From: Termitomyces sp. T153
Taxonomy: Eukaryota; Basidiomycota; Agaricomycetes; Agaricales; Lyophyllaceae
Length of the DNA: 64,000 nt
Assembly: GCA_018296165.2 (NCBI GenBank)
Contig: JACKQL020000063.1
Location: 186,001-250,000, forward strand
Reading direction: 5' to 3'
Positions 36,696 to 50,331 of the stretch are shown here, piece after piece (positions within the stretch are counted from its first letter, which is position 1; each line of letters starts with the position of its first letter). Position numbers and translations under genes: made by a program. The notes beneath the pieces are model-generated. The model searched no databases. It had not been told where the DNA came from and saw only the letters and a list, made by a program, of their open reading frames with translations.

Positions 36696-38086
36696 TTAGA
36701 TACTGACAGGAAGCGATACTCCTCTCTCTTGAGCCAATCGCACCACAGCACCAAATATAACCTCAACCTCAATGGGTTGGTCTTTCTCAGCATCAATCAT
36801 CATGCTTGGCTTGTGGAAGCTCTCAGGACCGACATGCAGCTTTCTCGTGTTCTCGATCACCTCGTCTGGCAACGTGGAAGGGATGCCGTCCCTGGAGTCC
36901 GGATATCCAAGAGCTCGTGCTGTCCACGTTCTTAGATTCAAGTCAATCCGGAAGAGATTCTTTTCATACCAAGGACTACAAGTTCTGCTAGAGTTGCTCT
37001 TATTGCAGGAATGGTGTATTCTTTGATCAGATGTGCCGTTGTCGGTGATACATATGGTGTATAAGGCTTTGAAGGATCGGAAGGGGGTTCCCGAAATAAA
37101 GCTGGTAAACGATAGCTACCATTTTCTGACTCAGTGAGAAGTGGGAGGATTGCGATTCCCTAGCTCACCGTGTGAGTGTGGAGAACGAAGAGAAAGCAAC
37201 ATTCCAAAAGTTCTTCGAGAACTTGTGACGTTGCACATCTGGAGCAATGATGACATCGGTGCCGCCTGCTGTGAGTACGGCACTAAGGTCCTCCAGCAAG
37301 GCTGCTTCTGTTGGGGTATTCGTTACAGTCGTAAAGTCGTTGTGGCGGTATACCCCAATGATTAGTCGATTCTGACAATCCAGCATCAAATCCGATTAGT
37401 TATGAAGAGTGTACGTTTACTGTCATACTCTTACTTACCAGATTTCCGTGCTCAGCGACATTAGGCTGCAGCAGATTAGTATTAACCCAGAGCGCGGTAC
37501 TGACAATACTCGGCTCCTTTCCAATATCTTTGATAGAATGATAAAGATCGGTTTCGACACCGAGGCCGTTCTGCAAGATCACGTAGGTCGGCTGAGGATA
37601 CTCATCTACATAAGGTGCCGAGATGAGAGGCTTCAAGATGGCGGGAGTGGCTACGCGCTCTGGGATGGCTTTTGAAGCGATGAACACATAAGAGTAGGCT
37701 CTATCAGCAGCGGCTGCTACAGATCTAAGTACTGGAGGATCATCAGGCAATCAGAATGACATGGATCCACATGTATGCTCATACTTCGATCAGGTCGACA
37801 CCCGTTGATAACCCCATACTTAGTGCTCTCGATTCGGAATCCATGCTCTGAAAACATTTGATTAGCTCACGGAGTATGCTGAAGGACGAATTAACCTTGG
37901 ACTGCATCGTAATTGCTTCTTGCAACAGCTGTCACGCGAACAAGACCACTCCTCTGGAGAACCAATGCGTCTAATGTGATCACATACTGAGGAATGATCA
38001 CTTCCAAGTGATAGCGATCACGCACATATTGCACCAACTGCACCGTATCCAACAAGGAGAACATCCTGAACTTTCGTGGCTGCCAT
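36696..38086 (-). CDS. Ketopantoate reductase family (ApbA/PanE-like) oxidoreductase
   Basis: Seven exons (38026-38086, 37896-37970, 37785-37847, 37439-37731, 37169-37371, 36970-37115, 36696-36919) give 354 residues. The N-terminus DVLLVGYGAVGA carries the GxGxxG NADPH loop at residues 13-18, split from ALVLQRSGLVRVTAVARSNY by an intron. ILQNGLGVE follows in exon 4. KFSKNFWNVAFSS (about 214-225) carries the Lys/Asn pair of the family active site. The C-terminal helical domain reads LARALGYPDS, NTRKLHVGPESFHKPSMM and QPIEVEVIFG. Canonical members reduce 2-dehydropantoate to pantoate for CoA synthesis. Mushrooms carry several paralogues, so the true substrate is uncertain. It is divergent from the Rrn9-like gene across an 0.8 kb spacer. 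Confidence 0.88.
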
Positions 38087-38917
38087 TGAAGAAAGAACGA
38101 ACGAGCTGATGACGACCGGTTATCCGGACCGTCTGTAGAAGGATAGCACAGTACTTTATAACCGGCAACCCTTTGAAGACCTTTCGAATGATTGCAGAAC
38201 TCAGAACATGTTTGTGACAAGATCGAATACTCAACACATGCAGGCAACTGTAATTCTGGCTTCAAGATGCGCAACATACTTAAATTTTGACTTCAATCGA
38301 CTTAAGGATACTCAGATCGAAACATGAGGAAGCGTTGATTTTTATTCATCATGATATTTTTGTACCCCAATACAACTCTGACCAATATTAGGGGCGCCAG
38401 AGGAGAAACACTTCGCCGGGTAAACGAGTTGCTGAGCGATGGCGATACGACAAGTCGCGGAATGACGTTGTGCGAAAGACACTATAGCGGAGAAGAACAC
38501 GCGCCGCCAAAGGGTCACGTCTTTCGTCGTGAGGCATTACCGAGATTTGCCCAAGCCAACACACATCGGGGTGATTACTCTGTAGTACGAATTAGGTGTT
38601 TTTACGAAGTGAGACAAAAAGGCGATACGCACTGGAACGGGCTCTCATCTTTCTGCGCTTGCGCCTAAGCCTGCGGGACCTCTTTTTCTTCCACTTTTCT
38701 CTCATTCTGCAAAAGCAATCGTCAAACAGATGATAAGAAACAAGAAAATATGAAACATACTTGTAGGGTAAATGAGCGAACTGGAGAGTGCACGGTTTGG
38801 ACGGAAGTGCTTAGTATCCGAGGTACTATACAGTTCTTAGTCATACTTTCCCATCCGCCAAATCTTCCACTTTCGGCCGTTGGTAATGTTCAAGTTCGCA
38901 CGTTCGAAACGTCGCGG
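38087..38917. other. Divergent intergenic spacer
   Basis: This lies between the starts of the minus-strand reductase and the plus-strand Rrn9-like gene. An open frame at 38351-38668 has no motif or homology I recognise, and I treat it as chance. Confidence 0.4.
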
Positions 38918-40049
38918 ATGGGCAAGCGCAAGCTTGTCCCGACAGCTCTACACTCTGAGCTCACAGGGTATTCTTCGTTAATACGTGCTCTACGTGCAAA
39001 TAATACTCTTGATGTCACTTCTCATCTAGCAAAAGCCAGCTTCAATCTTGACTCGAAATCCGATATCAATCTTACTGATTCTGATACCCATGAAGAAGAT
39101 TTTCAGCATAAGAGCACCGATGCTGAAGACGAATATGATACGGACGCAATGACCAATGCTGACCCTCCGATGAGCTCCGCTCTTCCTTCGCGTGACATTT
39201 CTCCCAGGTCTAGCTCTCCGATCGAGGGTTCTTCCGGTCCTCGAGCTCGAAAACGCAAGAGGCAGACCTTGTCTCCTCCCCCACTGCGAAGACGTGAAGC
39301 ATGGACGCGTTGGCCTCTCCTCGTTAATGATATCCATGTGCCTGAGTGGAGCTTCGAAGACGAAATCCGATATCTTGCAGAGCACATCTCGAAGCACCAG
39401 TCTCAAACTCTGTTCCCGCCACAGGAGCCGGGGAAAGATGGCGAGAACCCCGACGATCTTGTTTCCGAGGACATTGATGATGTTGGTCCATCGTACCTTC
39501 CTCATCTAACTCAAGCAGCATCAAATTACCTCTCTACTATCCTTGCATTGCTTGTGGCGCATACTCCCAACCGGCCAGACAGCCAACAGAATCGTATAGA
39601 GCCAATGTGTTGGCGCGCCCTTCTGGATGTGTTAAGTTCATGTGGTGATCCCAATGTCGCTGACCTAAAGTGTGTTCTATCATTCGTGTTGTGTACGAGA
39701 ATTTGTACGATCATTTTTGTAATAGGATGCTCAGTTCCGTTGAAATGCGCATGGAATCACTGTACAGTAACCCCGAAGAGCCCGTTTCAGATTCGCTAGG
39801 CAAGTTTCGTCCAAATAGCGCATTTACTCGTACTTATATAGTAGCAATCTAGTCGAACATAGAATTCGATCTAGCCTTAGTGCGAAGCAGAAGCTGAAAG
39901 CCGAACTGTCGTCGCCACTCGATAGTCTTCTTAGCTTTCCAGAGACTCCGGAGGGTTGGATTCCTCCACGTCCGGCTCGGCTCTCTTTGAGAAAAGCCCG
40001 TAAAGCACTGGGTAAGACTCCTGCTTACATAGAAGATGAAGATCCTTGA
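38918..40049 (+). CDS. Nuclear protein with Rrn9-like domain (Pol I initiation factor?)
   Basis: Three exons (38918-39669, 39726-39799, 39853-40049) splice in phase to 340 residues, starting MGKRKLVPTALHSELTGYSSLIRALR. A Ser/Asp-rich middle is followed by a basic run (RARKRKRQ) and then REAWTRWPLLVNDIHVPEWSFEDEI. This resembles the TRWP...PEW..EDE signature of the Rrn9 domain of RNA polymerase I initiation factors. The C-terminus has PEGWIPPRPARLSL. Intron 2 (39800-39852) has a GCAAGT donor and TAG acceptor, a GC-AG intron; reading through it gives a stop. I recognise the domain from its Trp/Pro pattern only, so the family call is moderate. The cellular role would be rDNA transcription in the nucleolus. 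Confidence 0.6.
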
Positions 40050-40982
40050 AGATGAGAAAAAGTACATGTTGGTCCCGATCTACACATATTCCGAATTCGT
40101 TAGGGCACCCATCTACCATCTCGCCCTGTTCCCAGAAGCCTGGAGGTTTCTATGCAGGTAGTTATGCGGATGTACCCTAGTTTGACGAGGATGATCACAT
40201 CTTATCTACCCCTTGCTCATCGGATTTTGGTTTCATGTATCAGCAGTGCACTTCGATTCGCGTGTTCTATATGGAATCAACAATCCCGAAATTAAGCTAG
40301 AATGCTATATTCACAATCCTCTCTATCTTTTCCCCACGTTGTGCTGCCGTTGCCTCCTGCAAACAGCTGACTCTTTCTTGTGAATGTACTACGTGGCGAC
40401 GTCAGCCGTGGTCGTCATTATAGTCCGGTGACTATTAAGTAACTTCTTGGATAGTTGGACAGATATTTTGCCGAAATCGAGCTGGTCGTCAGAATTAATC
40501 GATTACACATATTGTCCCTTGAGAGCCGGTACTTTGACAAACTCCTACTATGGGAGTACGGAGCTGGAATTTTGAATCAATTGGTCCAATATTTGGCCGG
40601 GGTTTGAAATTCAAATATTCAATATTCAATGATAACCGGACTAGGTAAGAAGCGACGCTTCGTGGCGCCGTGGCGCTCTAGTCTAGGGACCCGCTCTTGC
40701 ACGAGTCACGGATTGGCAGACTCTGCGCGACGGACTCCGTGTATACAACTAGAATTTTCTGTGGATCACTTTACATTGCTGGACCACAGTTTACTTGATT
40801 ATCAATCATTCTGTTTTTATCATCAAATTTGAACATGACAACACATCAGAAGTTTCTATCTAATCTTCCCTATGTAGAAGCAAGATCCGTCAGCATTTGA
40901 CAAGTTGTAAATAATATTTATTGATTAATGGAGCTCCGTATAAATATATCCCAAATGTACACGTTGTCATTTCTACTTTCCA
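40050..40982. other. Convergent intergenic region
   Basis: This is 3' flank of the Rrn9-like gene and of the MAP kinase. It is AT-rich, with no gene seen; short frames at 40629-40832 and 40921-41112 have no motif. Confidence 0.45.
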
Positions 40983-42803
<1,821 letters not shown>

Positions 42804-44899
42804 ATTTGCGTTTGGGTGGGAGAGGGAGAGACAAGAGGTGAACAGGAACTGTAATATTATGTAGTAAGTATCGAGTCGAAGATCCAATCGATCATCTGAA
42901 CAGAGTGATCCAAACACGGCGCTGTGGTCACCACAGCATTAGCCTGCGAATCCTCCGCGAATGTCGTGGACGACACTTCTTCGGCGGCTCCGATGAAGAA
43001 ATGAAAGCAACTGAAGAAGCCTAAATTGTGTCATGGACCGTTGTTCGTCGAACAACTCTAGAAACTCGGACATTATCAAAGCAGAGAATGTGTGCCAGAC
43101 TCCCAGGGTACCAACGGTTTGACGTGTGGTTTCAGATTCACGGTGAGAAGCTAGCGATTCTCGAAAACCGCATTTGTTCATAGAAGCTCTTCGCAGTTCA
43201 GTTTAGTAACCGAGTTGGATCGGCATTTTTGTATGTCAGAGTTTTGATCATGTTGGGATCATGGGATCATGCTGGTCTAACATAGCATTTCGCGGATCGC
43301 CGTCTTTAAAAAAAAACGAACGTTGCAAGACTAAAATGAGTTCAGAAGAAGATTCGAAATCTGAAAACAACACCTGTTCCATCGATGTCCGCCCTCCTTC
43401 CAATCATGAGGGACAAAGATAACTTGCAGAGAATAACACCGTTGTACGGCGAACTCCTGCCTTTATTTATTTTTCGCAACCCATACTGCACTTGGATATC
43501 CAACTCCGTCATAACGCTGAGGGAATTCGTTCTGAAGCGTGGATGAATCAAATATACATATTGCCGCTACTACCGTAAAGCTTGCAACGCTATTAAGGGC
43601 GAGCCCACCAGCGAGCAAAAAATTTGCAACGGTGGCGGTGACGTCAATGTCCTTCCTACTTGACAACCGCAGATTGTGCTCCAATGATGGCGCCGACATT
43701 CTACAGAGGCTCAATACATAACCAATAAGAAGTCAAACGCGAGAAGTATGCCCACGAAGAGTATCAAAGGTGATGACCAAGGGTCCCAGGGAGGTTTCAT
43801 GGTCGAATGTTCCGCTGTGGCGGTTCCTGGCGGTAAAACAAATGTTTACAAAGGTGCGACGAGCGTCTTGCAAAAAAGAAAGCAAAAATGTTGCACGCGA
43901 AGGGGCTGAAGACGGAAAAGAACATTGCCGAATCGAGAGGAAAAATCCCATGCAGATGTTGATATCCGCTTGTTCATCAGACATGAATTTATAAATTTAC
44001 GTGCAACTTGATCCATGGTAGTTTTCTATGTGTGAGAACAGTGCCGAAACCTGTACAGTGTATGAACAGCGACAGAGACGGCACCTGTTGACCTTACATC
44101 ATATAGATCTTGTGAAGCCCAAATATCATGGGGACACAGACACAACAGGTCTGCGGGTAAGAATCAACGATTGTTTATAAGGCATGAGTGTCAAATGCTA
44201 CTGAAGGCAATGGAGAGAACCGGAAGGGACACGGAAGGAGGTGCTGAGTCATGGTTGAAAGGATGCCACGGCAGAAAATAGATAGCGATGTGCTGATAGT
44301 ATCCGATGAACGCTTGTATCTATGAATGCTGTGATGAAAAGGGGGGTGATCAAATTTACTGATACGCTTCGGGTGACTGTTTCATGAAGAACCTTGAAGT
44401 CATTTAAGTGACGGAAAGACACTTGATTGCATGGAGATACGTTTTCTGTGTCGCATAACCTCTTGATTTCGAGCCGATATAAGCTATCGATACAAGAGTG
44501 CAACCCAAGAAATCAATTTATGGGACCTGAGGCCTGAGCGCTGAGCATTCACCGCTGGCATGCAACGTGACACGCATCTTGTACTTTTGTCTCTTCTTCG
44601 GCATCAAGTACAAGTAGGAGGCGCTCAGCTCTCTTGTTCATTTTGCCAGGGGCGGTGCGAGGAACCACAAGTAAGAGCACCAAAACACCCTCAACAATTA
44701 CACATTCCAAGTGGTATATATGGTCAAGGTGGCACTCGGCGGCAGACAAGACAAGGAGAGAGATGAGAGAGAGAGCAGGTACCTATCGAGGATATGAGAG
44801 AGTAGTACTTAAACGTTCAAAGTTCAACGTTCATCATCCAGGTCCGATCAAAAAAATTTGTTTCCGTTAAGCGGCCCCCGTTCGTCCTACGACACCATC
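42804..44899. other. Two-kilobase gene-poor stretch
   Basis: No confident gene. A minus-strand frame at 43463-43714 encodes a peptide with a hydrophobic segment (FLLAGGLALNSVASFTVVAA), and another sits just upstream at 43733-43984. They might be exons of one small membrane protein, but I could not fit a splice junction. Much of the rest is promoter-like sequence for the kinase and for the RNase III gene, with purine-rich runs near 44,740-44,800. Confidence 0.35.
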
Positions 44900-47296
44900 A
44901 TGATGTTTTCCTCGACGCGAACCCGCCGTGCCTCGCTCGCTGCCTACCTTTCCTCACCCACTGTTCCAGTTTCCCTTCCCTCTCTACCTTTTACTGACGT
45001 ACAACAGGCCCTGAATGCCCAAAAATACACTCCAGGCAACAATGACGTTCTGGAATTTATTGGAGACCGCGTCGTTAACCTCGCCTGTGCGCTCATGGCA
45101 TCCAAAATAAATCATAGCCCCGATCAACAAACGCTCTTTGCCCGAAGGCTCAGTAACAGTGATACCCTCGGCCGTATTGCGCATCAGTTGAGGTTACCCC
45201 AGCACGCAAGTGTTCGTCTTGACTCTGCGGATCGGTGTGCTGTTGAAGCGTGGTCGAGGTGTAAATTGGGCTCACCACCAAAGTTATTTGCAGATTTATT
45301 TGAGTCGTATATGGGTGCATTGTTTTTGAGACGCGGCTGGCACTATGCCCATGCGTGGTTGAAAAAGGTCTACGAGCCGCTTATTGCTGCCGCTGCTCGA
45401 GATGCGTTCTCGACTACTGAAGTTGCTCCTTTATTATGGTCCGTACCCGATGCCCCACCGTGGCCTGAGCAGACGCAGTGGGCCTTCGAGGATTTCATAG
45501 ATGAACGTGAGGCCGAAATGCGAGAAGCCATCCAGGTAGCGATGCAGTCCCTCCCCAGGTCCGAAGTATCGTCAAGGAGAGAGGAGGTAGGGATGCAGCT
45601 GCTCAAACTTTGGATATGCGAACTTGCTTTTGGCGTGTATCCCGAAATACAAAGCGCTCGTGACCGTGGCGCACACTTTCTCTCGCGCATCACGAATGCT
45701 CTCATGTCGGATGACACGCTTGGCCATCTTGGACTCATCTTGTCGTTATCCTCGTATCTGTCCCCTTCTGACCCAGACTTCCTCGTAGCTTATCCTATCT
45801 TTGGCTCGATTGAGGACAAGGACGCTGGGGAGAACATCGCTCGGGTTAAACCCAAAATTGCAAGTATTCTCAAGGCTCTTACTGGTGCCTTCTACTTGCG
45901 CCATCCGACGCGAGCGCGCAAATGGGGGCATAAGTGGCTCAGGCCGCTTGTATGCTGGACTATGGGTACACTTCTGCGTGCTGGCAGGCGAGTATCACTT
46001 CTCGATGTTTGTGTGTCCACTGACGTCATGACTTCTTTCCTCTTCCTATATTCTGTGTGGTGTTCTTCGTGATCTATGCATATCCTGCCTGTCCCTTCTG
46101 TTCTGTGATTCGCCTATGTTTATTCTAGGAATTGCCCTATCATTGGCCCTTCCCCTCTGGCCTCCCCCTCCCCCGAGTCAATCCCTTCAGCCAAAGCCGA
46201 GTCAAGCAAATCCGACCCCGTCGTCGATGCCCTCCTCAAGACCTTCGACTGCCTCGCCATCGACTCCAGCCAGAAGAAGACTCACGAGAAAACATTTTTG
46301 AAGACATCCAATGAACCACAAAGGAACAAAATCAAGACTAAGAAATGTACCATCAAGATCAACGCGCCATGGCTCTTTGGCTCAGATGAAGACAATGATG
46401 AGAAGCTTCAACTCGATCTTGACATTGCATTAGACCCGTACAAACTCCTCGACGAAGGCGACACGTTCCCTGCTCCCGAGCCCGAGAAGAACGCTCCTGA
46501 TCAGGACGAGGGCGGAGACGAAAAGGAAAATACGACATCCAATAATCTGAAGCACCCAGAAGATGCCAGGACGAGGCAAGCAACGGACCCGACATTTGAA
46601 TACTCAGACGGATCGCAAGATATGGAGTTTTCGTCGTCATCTAGTGGAACCGAATCAGATATGGAGTTCTCATCGGAAGAGGATGTGAGCGAACCTCAGA
46701 CGAGTGCAAATGTGGAGAAACGTAAGGACGAGAAGAAAAACAAGGATGAAGAGGGGGAAGACGGCCTGACAAAGGCTTTGGAGTGTCTCGAGATCAACCC
46801 GAGTAGGACTGAGACAGAAAGGAGTACTGGGGTTTCGACAACACCTGCGACTTGTTCTGAAGGCTCAAGTTCTTTATCTTCTGAACCCTCCAACCCGCTT
46901 GACCTGTCAAAATCAGCTGAGATTGGCAAGGAAGAACAAGAATGCGATGCAGAACCAACGGCAGAAGAGGACGAGCTCGAGGATATGGAGTTTTCTTCAT
47001 CCGAACAATCCAATGTGGAGGATGGTGGTGAGAAGGACATGGAGTTCTCTTCTGACGAGGACAAGGAACCGAGCGATACCTCGAACAAGGTGGTTAAGGA
47101 TGGTGTTCCGTCTGCGACAACGATGCCTGCATCAAAGTCAAAGGAAGAGCACATTCATGACGCCCCGATTCCTTCCGAGGGTTCTCATTCTTCAAGGACA
47201 CCCTCAAAAGTCAAGAAGGTACGGGTACCTTTGTCACCGCTCTCACTCGTTTCAAATGGAGTAAGAATCAAGCAAAGGGCTAAGAGTAGCAGCTGA
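44900..47296 (+). CDS. RNase III-domain protein with acidic DMEFSS-repeat tail
   Basis: Two exons (44900-45987, 46129-47296) give 751 residues. The N-terminal half has an RNase III fold signature: NNDVLEFIGDRVVNLA (Glu52, Asp56) and FADLFESYMGALF (Asp132, Glu135), so the four metal-binding acidic positions look complete. A second, degenerate copy may follow (LGLILSLSSYL ... ILKALTGAFYLRHP). There is no helicase, PAZ or dsRNA-binding domain, so it is not a canonical Dicer. The second half is acidic and disordered, with DMEFSS four times, and ends in a basic patch. The intron (45988-46128) needs a GCGAGT donor to keep phase 2; the nearby GT gives a frame that soon stops. It might cleave structured rRNA precursors or dsRNA; the role is unknown. 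Confidence 0.75.
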
Positions 47297-48128
47297 GTTA
47301 GGGTCGAAAGATTGTTTTCAGTTCTGTTTTGATTTCTTTCTCGATGTCATGGTCCCAGTAATGTCCAATACCATTGTACTTGTGGTCTTATATTGGATGA
47401 GAGGGGTCTGGTTTCATAATTACTCTGTTATCAAACCTTCCAGTGTGACTCATACGAAACACGGTTGCGTCTTCAGATCTCGCGAGGGTCGATTGGCCAA
47501 ATATGGCCTTCACAGTAGTTTTATCGCGAAGGCCGTATTTGCCAAATTTGGCCTCCACAGCGCGCTCAACGGTAGCTGCAGTATCACTGCGCTTGGTGTC
47601 ACTGTATTTGGCAAGACTGTCCAACACAACGGCAGCTGTAGGTTCTGATGTAACACAATCGTCAGCTCCGTGATTGTTTACGGCAGTACCACCATTAGTC
47701 TGGGCCCCGGTGCATAGAGAGGACCAGAAAAAGTGATGAAAATGGGTAGGTGTCATAAATCACTCAATCACTCCAAGTTAAAGTCCCATCTGACCCCCAA
47801 TGTTTCTTGGCTCAACTTTAAGACCTCACGTCAGGAACTCGTCCTTAAACCAAGGGACGGACATCAATCCTGATACGGAGGCCTTGGTTCGAGCTCTTGG
47901 TCCTCCGATAGCTAAGTTGCCGAAACTTAAAGATATGGAAAAGGGCCTTGAACCATCGGGCTCCGGCATTCACTAACAAGGATCTCTAATATGTGTTGTA
48001 TGCAATCCTTGCACAGTATGGGATACCATTTCTGCAAAAGTTGATGCTCAGCAGATTATGAGTATTTGTAAATATGTATTACAGAGTACTTAGCAACGGG
48101 GAGGGGAAAAACAACTATGACTGCAGGG
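47297..48128. other. Convergent intergenic region
   Basis: This lies between the RNase III gene and RSC7. A minus-strand frame at 47388-47756 (122 residues) has no recognisable motif. An imperfect hairpin (CGGAGG ... CCTCCG) lies near 47,876-47,910. I see no gene. Confidence 0.4.
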
Positions 48129-50080
48129 TCAAGTCAAGTCAATAATCGGAAGCTTGGTATCGTCACCAAGAGATTCTTGCACCAAGCGCTTCTTTTCAGC
48201 TGAAATCCGGCTTTCAATTACCTGTGGATTCTCGAATTTCATGATGGTATCAACCCAGGCAAGGGCCCATGCACCATTGCCCGTTTTTGTTCCACCTAGC
48301 ACGGCTCTCTTTTCACCTGAATCAGGTAGAAGTTCCCAGCGACTCTGCGTAGGTTGCGTGTCTTCCCGGTCTGTACGTCATTAGCAATGATTAACGGAGA
48401 ACAGAAGAAGGGCATACATATCACCAAGCCAGTGTGTGGCTCGTAAATCCCGAGCGGTGGTTCTTCGGCTACGACAGAAACTCGTCGACGTTTCGCAGAA
48501 CCCTTGGCTTTGGAAGCCGTCCGATCTTCTGCATGGGCCCCATCCTCCTCCTCTTCGCCTTCTTCTTCACCTTCCTCGCCTTCTTCATCACGCCCCTCAA
48601 CTTTCCGCTTCAGCTGATTCACCTGATCTACAACCGGAGTCGGCTGTTCTTCCCCAGCCACGGGTGTCAACAACTCCTCTAAACCTCCACCTATCTTCAA
48701 CCCCTCCTTTCTCCACTTGGCCCACTCCTGTCCAGCTTCTAACACACGCTGCGCCATCATAAACATCCAATTTTCCTCATCGACACCATCACGGGACAAA
48801 AGGCTCTTCCTCACCGCATTCAGTGGACCATCGCTATACGGACCCCAGCCACTGCTCCCAAATATTGTCGTCGGGCCACCAGCACGATAGATTCCACCAC
48901 CGACGCGATCTCCTTTGCCTGCGGTGGCACCGGTGGAGACGACAGCAAGGGATGTTACCTCGTTGTGGCTCGTAGCATTGGGGTCCGGAAGTTCTCCGAC
49001 GGGGTCACCGGGTTTGAGGCCAAGTGCTGCGATTTCTTCTGTGACTTTTTCCTCGTAGTAGTCGTCGATAACCCACTTTCCGTCTGGAAGAGACGACGTA
49101 CGAGGAATGATCGCAATGAGATAAAGATTGACGTACCAACAACCATCTTACTTCCATGAAGCTTGAAGGCACTTCGCGCGGTAATGAGAGTGACACTACG
49201 CGTGCGTAGATGAGAGCCCAATTTGCCCTGAGTAATAAGATAATCTTTCTCTGGTTGAGTGGCGTTCAACTTGAACGCGAGTGGGTTCCGTCGGAAATAG
49301 TACAATGAATCACGGAAGCCAGAGGTTCGAGCAGCATCGATAGCGAGCATGTAATGACGCGTAGGATGCCTGTTAGGGAGGATGAAAGTAGCAGCCTTGA
49401 ACTTTCGATCTAGAAGGAACAAATTCGAGCAAAAAGCAGAAAGATATGGAATATCAGTGCGTACCACCTAGAAGAACACCAGAATGGTCAATTTTCTCGT
49501 TTCCTTTAGGGTCTTCATCGGTGACAAACTCATCGCCGTCGATGATGTAGACTTTGCCCTGTATTTTGCGGAAAGGCTTACCGCCACCCAAGGGCTCCTC
49601 CTTCACGATCTCCTCTGCCTCTGCCTCTACCTCTGGTTCTACATCGCCAGCTTCAGAGTCGATAACCTCTGCCTCTGCGTCCGCTTCAGTACCGTCTCCC
49701 TCCTCGTCCCCTCTTTTCGGCAATCGTATCGTCAAACCACCCTTTCCTCTCGGCCTTCCCCGTCCCCTACCTCGGCCACGCGCCCTTGGAGTGCCAGAGA
49801 CAGCGGTCGCACTTTTTCCACGACCACGCGGGCGCCCTCTTGGCCGTGGAGTCCCAACGCGACTACCCGAGCCCTCGTCGCCAGTTGGAGCATCCGCAAC
49901 GCTGTCTACGTCCATCGCGTCTTCGTCTCCATCTTCATCGTTCTCGGGGAGAGGTAGTGGCTGTGGCGGAGCGATAAGACGCGATGAAGTCCCTGGAATA
50001 GTCACCGTCGGAACTGGTGGTGGTGCGGGCTGAGGCATTCGTGGTTTAATCACGATTTTTGGGACCTCCGACGACTTCAT
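48129..50080 (-). CDS. RSC7: RSC7/Npl6-like chromatin-remodelling complex subunit
   Basis: Four exons (49465-50080, 49137-49409, 48418-49083, 48129-48370) give 598 residues from MKSSEVPKIVIKPRMPQ. The N-terminus is basic, with AT-hook-like RGRPRGRG repeats, then an acidic block. The conserved core reads KVYIIDGDEFVTDEDPKGNEK, RKFKAATFILPNRHPTRHYM, RTSGFRDSLYYFRRNPL, RSAFKLHGSKMV, GGGIYRAGGPTTIFG and WGPYSDGPLNAVRK. A coiled acidic insert follows, then LGIYEPHTG and a C-terminal Trp-rich strand. This is the RSC7/Swp82 family, a subunit of SWI/SNF-class remodellers that slide or evict nucleosomes. Its 5' end faces the acyltransferase gene with 251 bp between, so the two probably share a promoter region. 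Confidence 0.92.
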
Positions 50081-50331
50081 TGTGTTACTGACTCGGAATA
50101 GCTACCTTATGTAGCGTTTCTGTGTAATTTCGAGATTGGTCCAACTTGGTCGTTGCAAATGGGGTTGTCACGAATGTTTGTTCTCGTTGTACGAGGATGG
50201 TGAAGACGAGCTATTTATACACCCAGTTCCTGATAAAGTCTGAACCACCATTTGTACTTATTTGCAATGGAATTCCGGGCCGGGTCGCCCGTGTAACACA
50301 CCTTTCCTTCACGTCGCGGATAGCCAGGATA
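50081..50331. promoter_or_regulatory. Shared divergent promoter region
   Basis: These 251 bp separate the ATG of the minus-strand RSC7 gene from the ATG of the plus-strand acyltransferase. I identify no specific binding site; the call rests on gene arrangement. Confidence 0.45.

Noticed and set aside
38351..38668. 105-residue plus-strand frame upstream of the Rrn9-like gene
   Set aside because: No motif, no splice partner, and it lies in a divergent promoter spacer.
47876..47912. Possible tRNA (GGTTCGA-like box and stem)
   Set aside because: No matching A box at the right distance and no cloverleaf; only a short hairpin.
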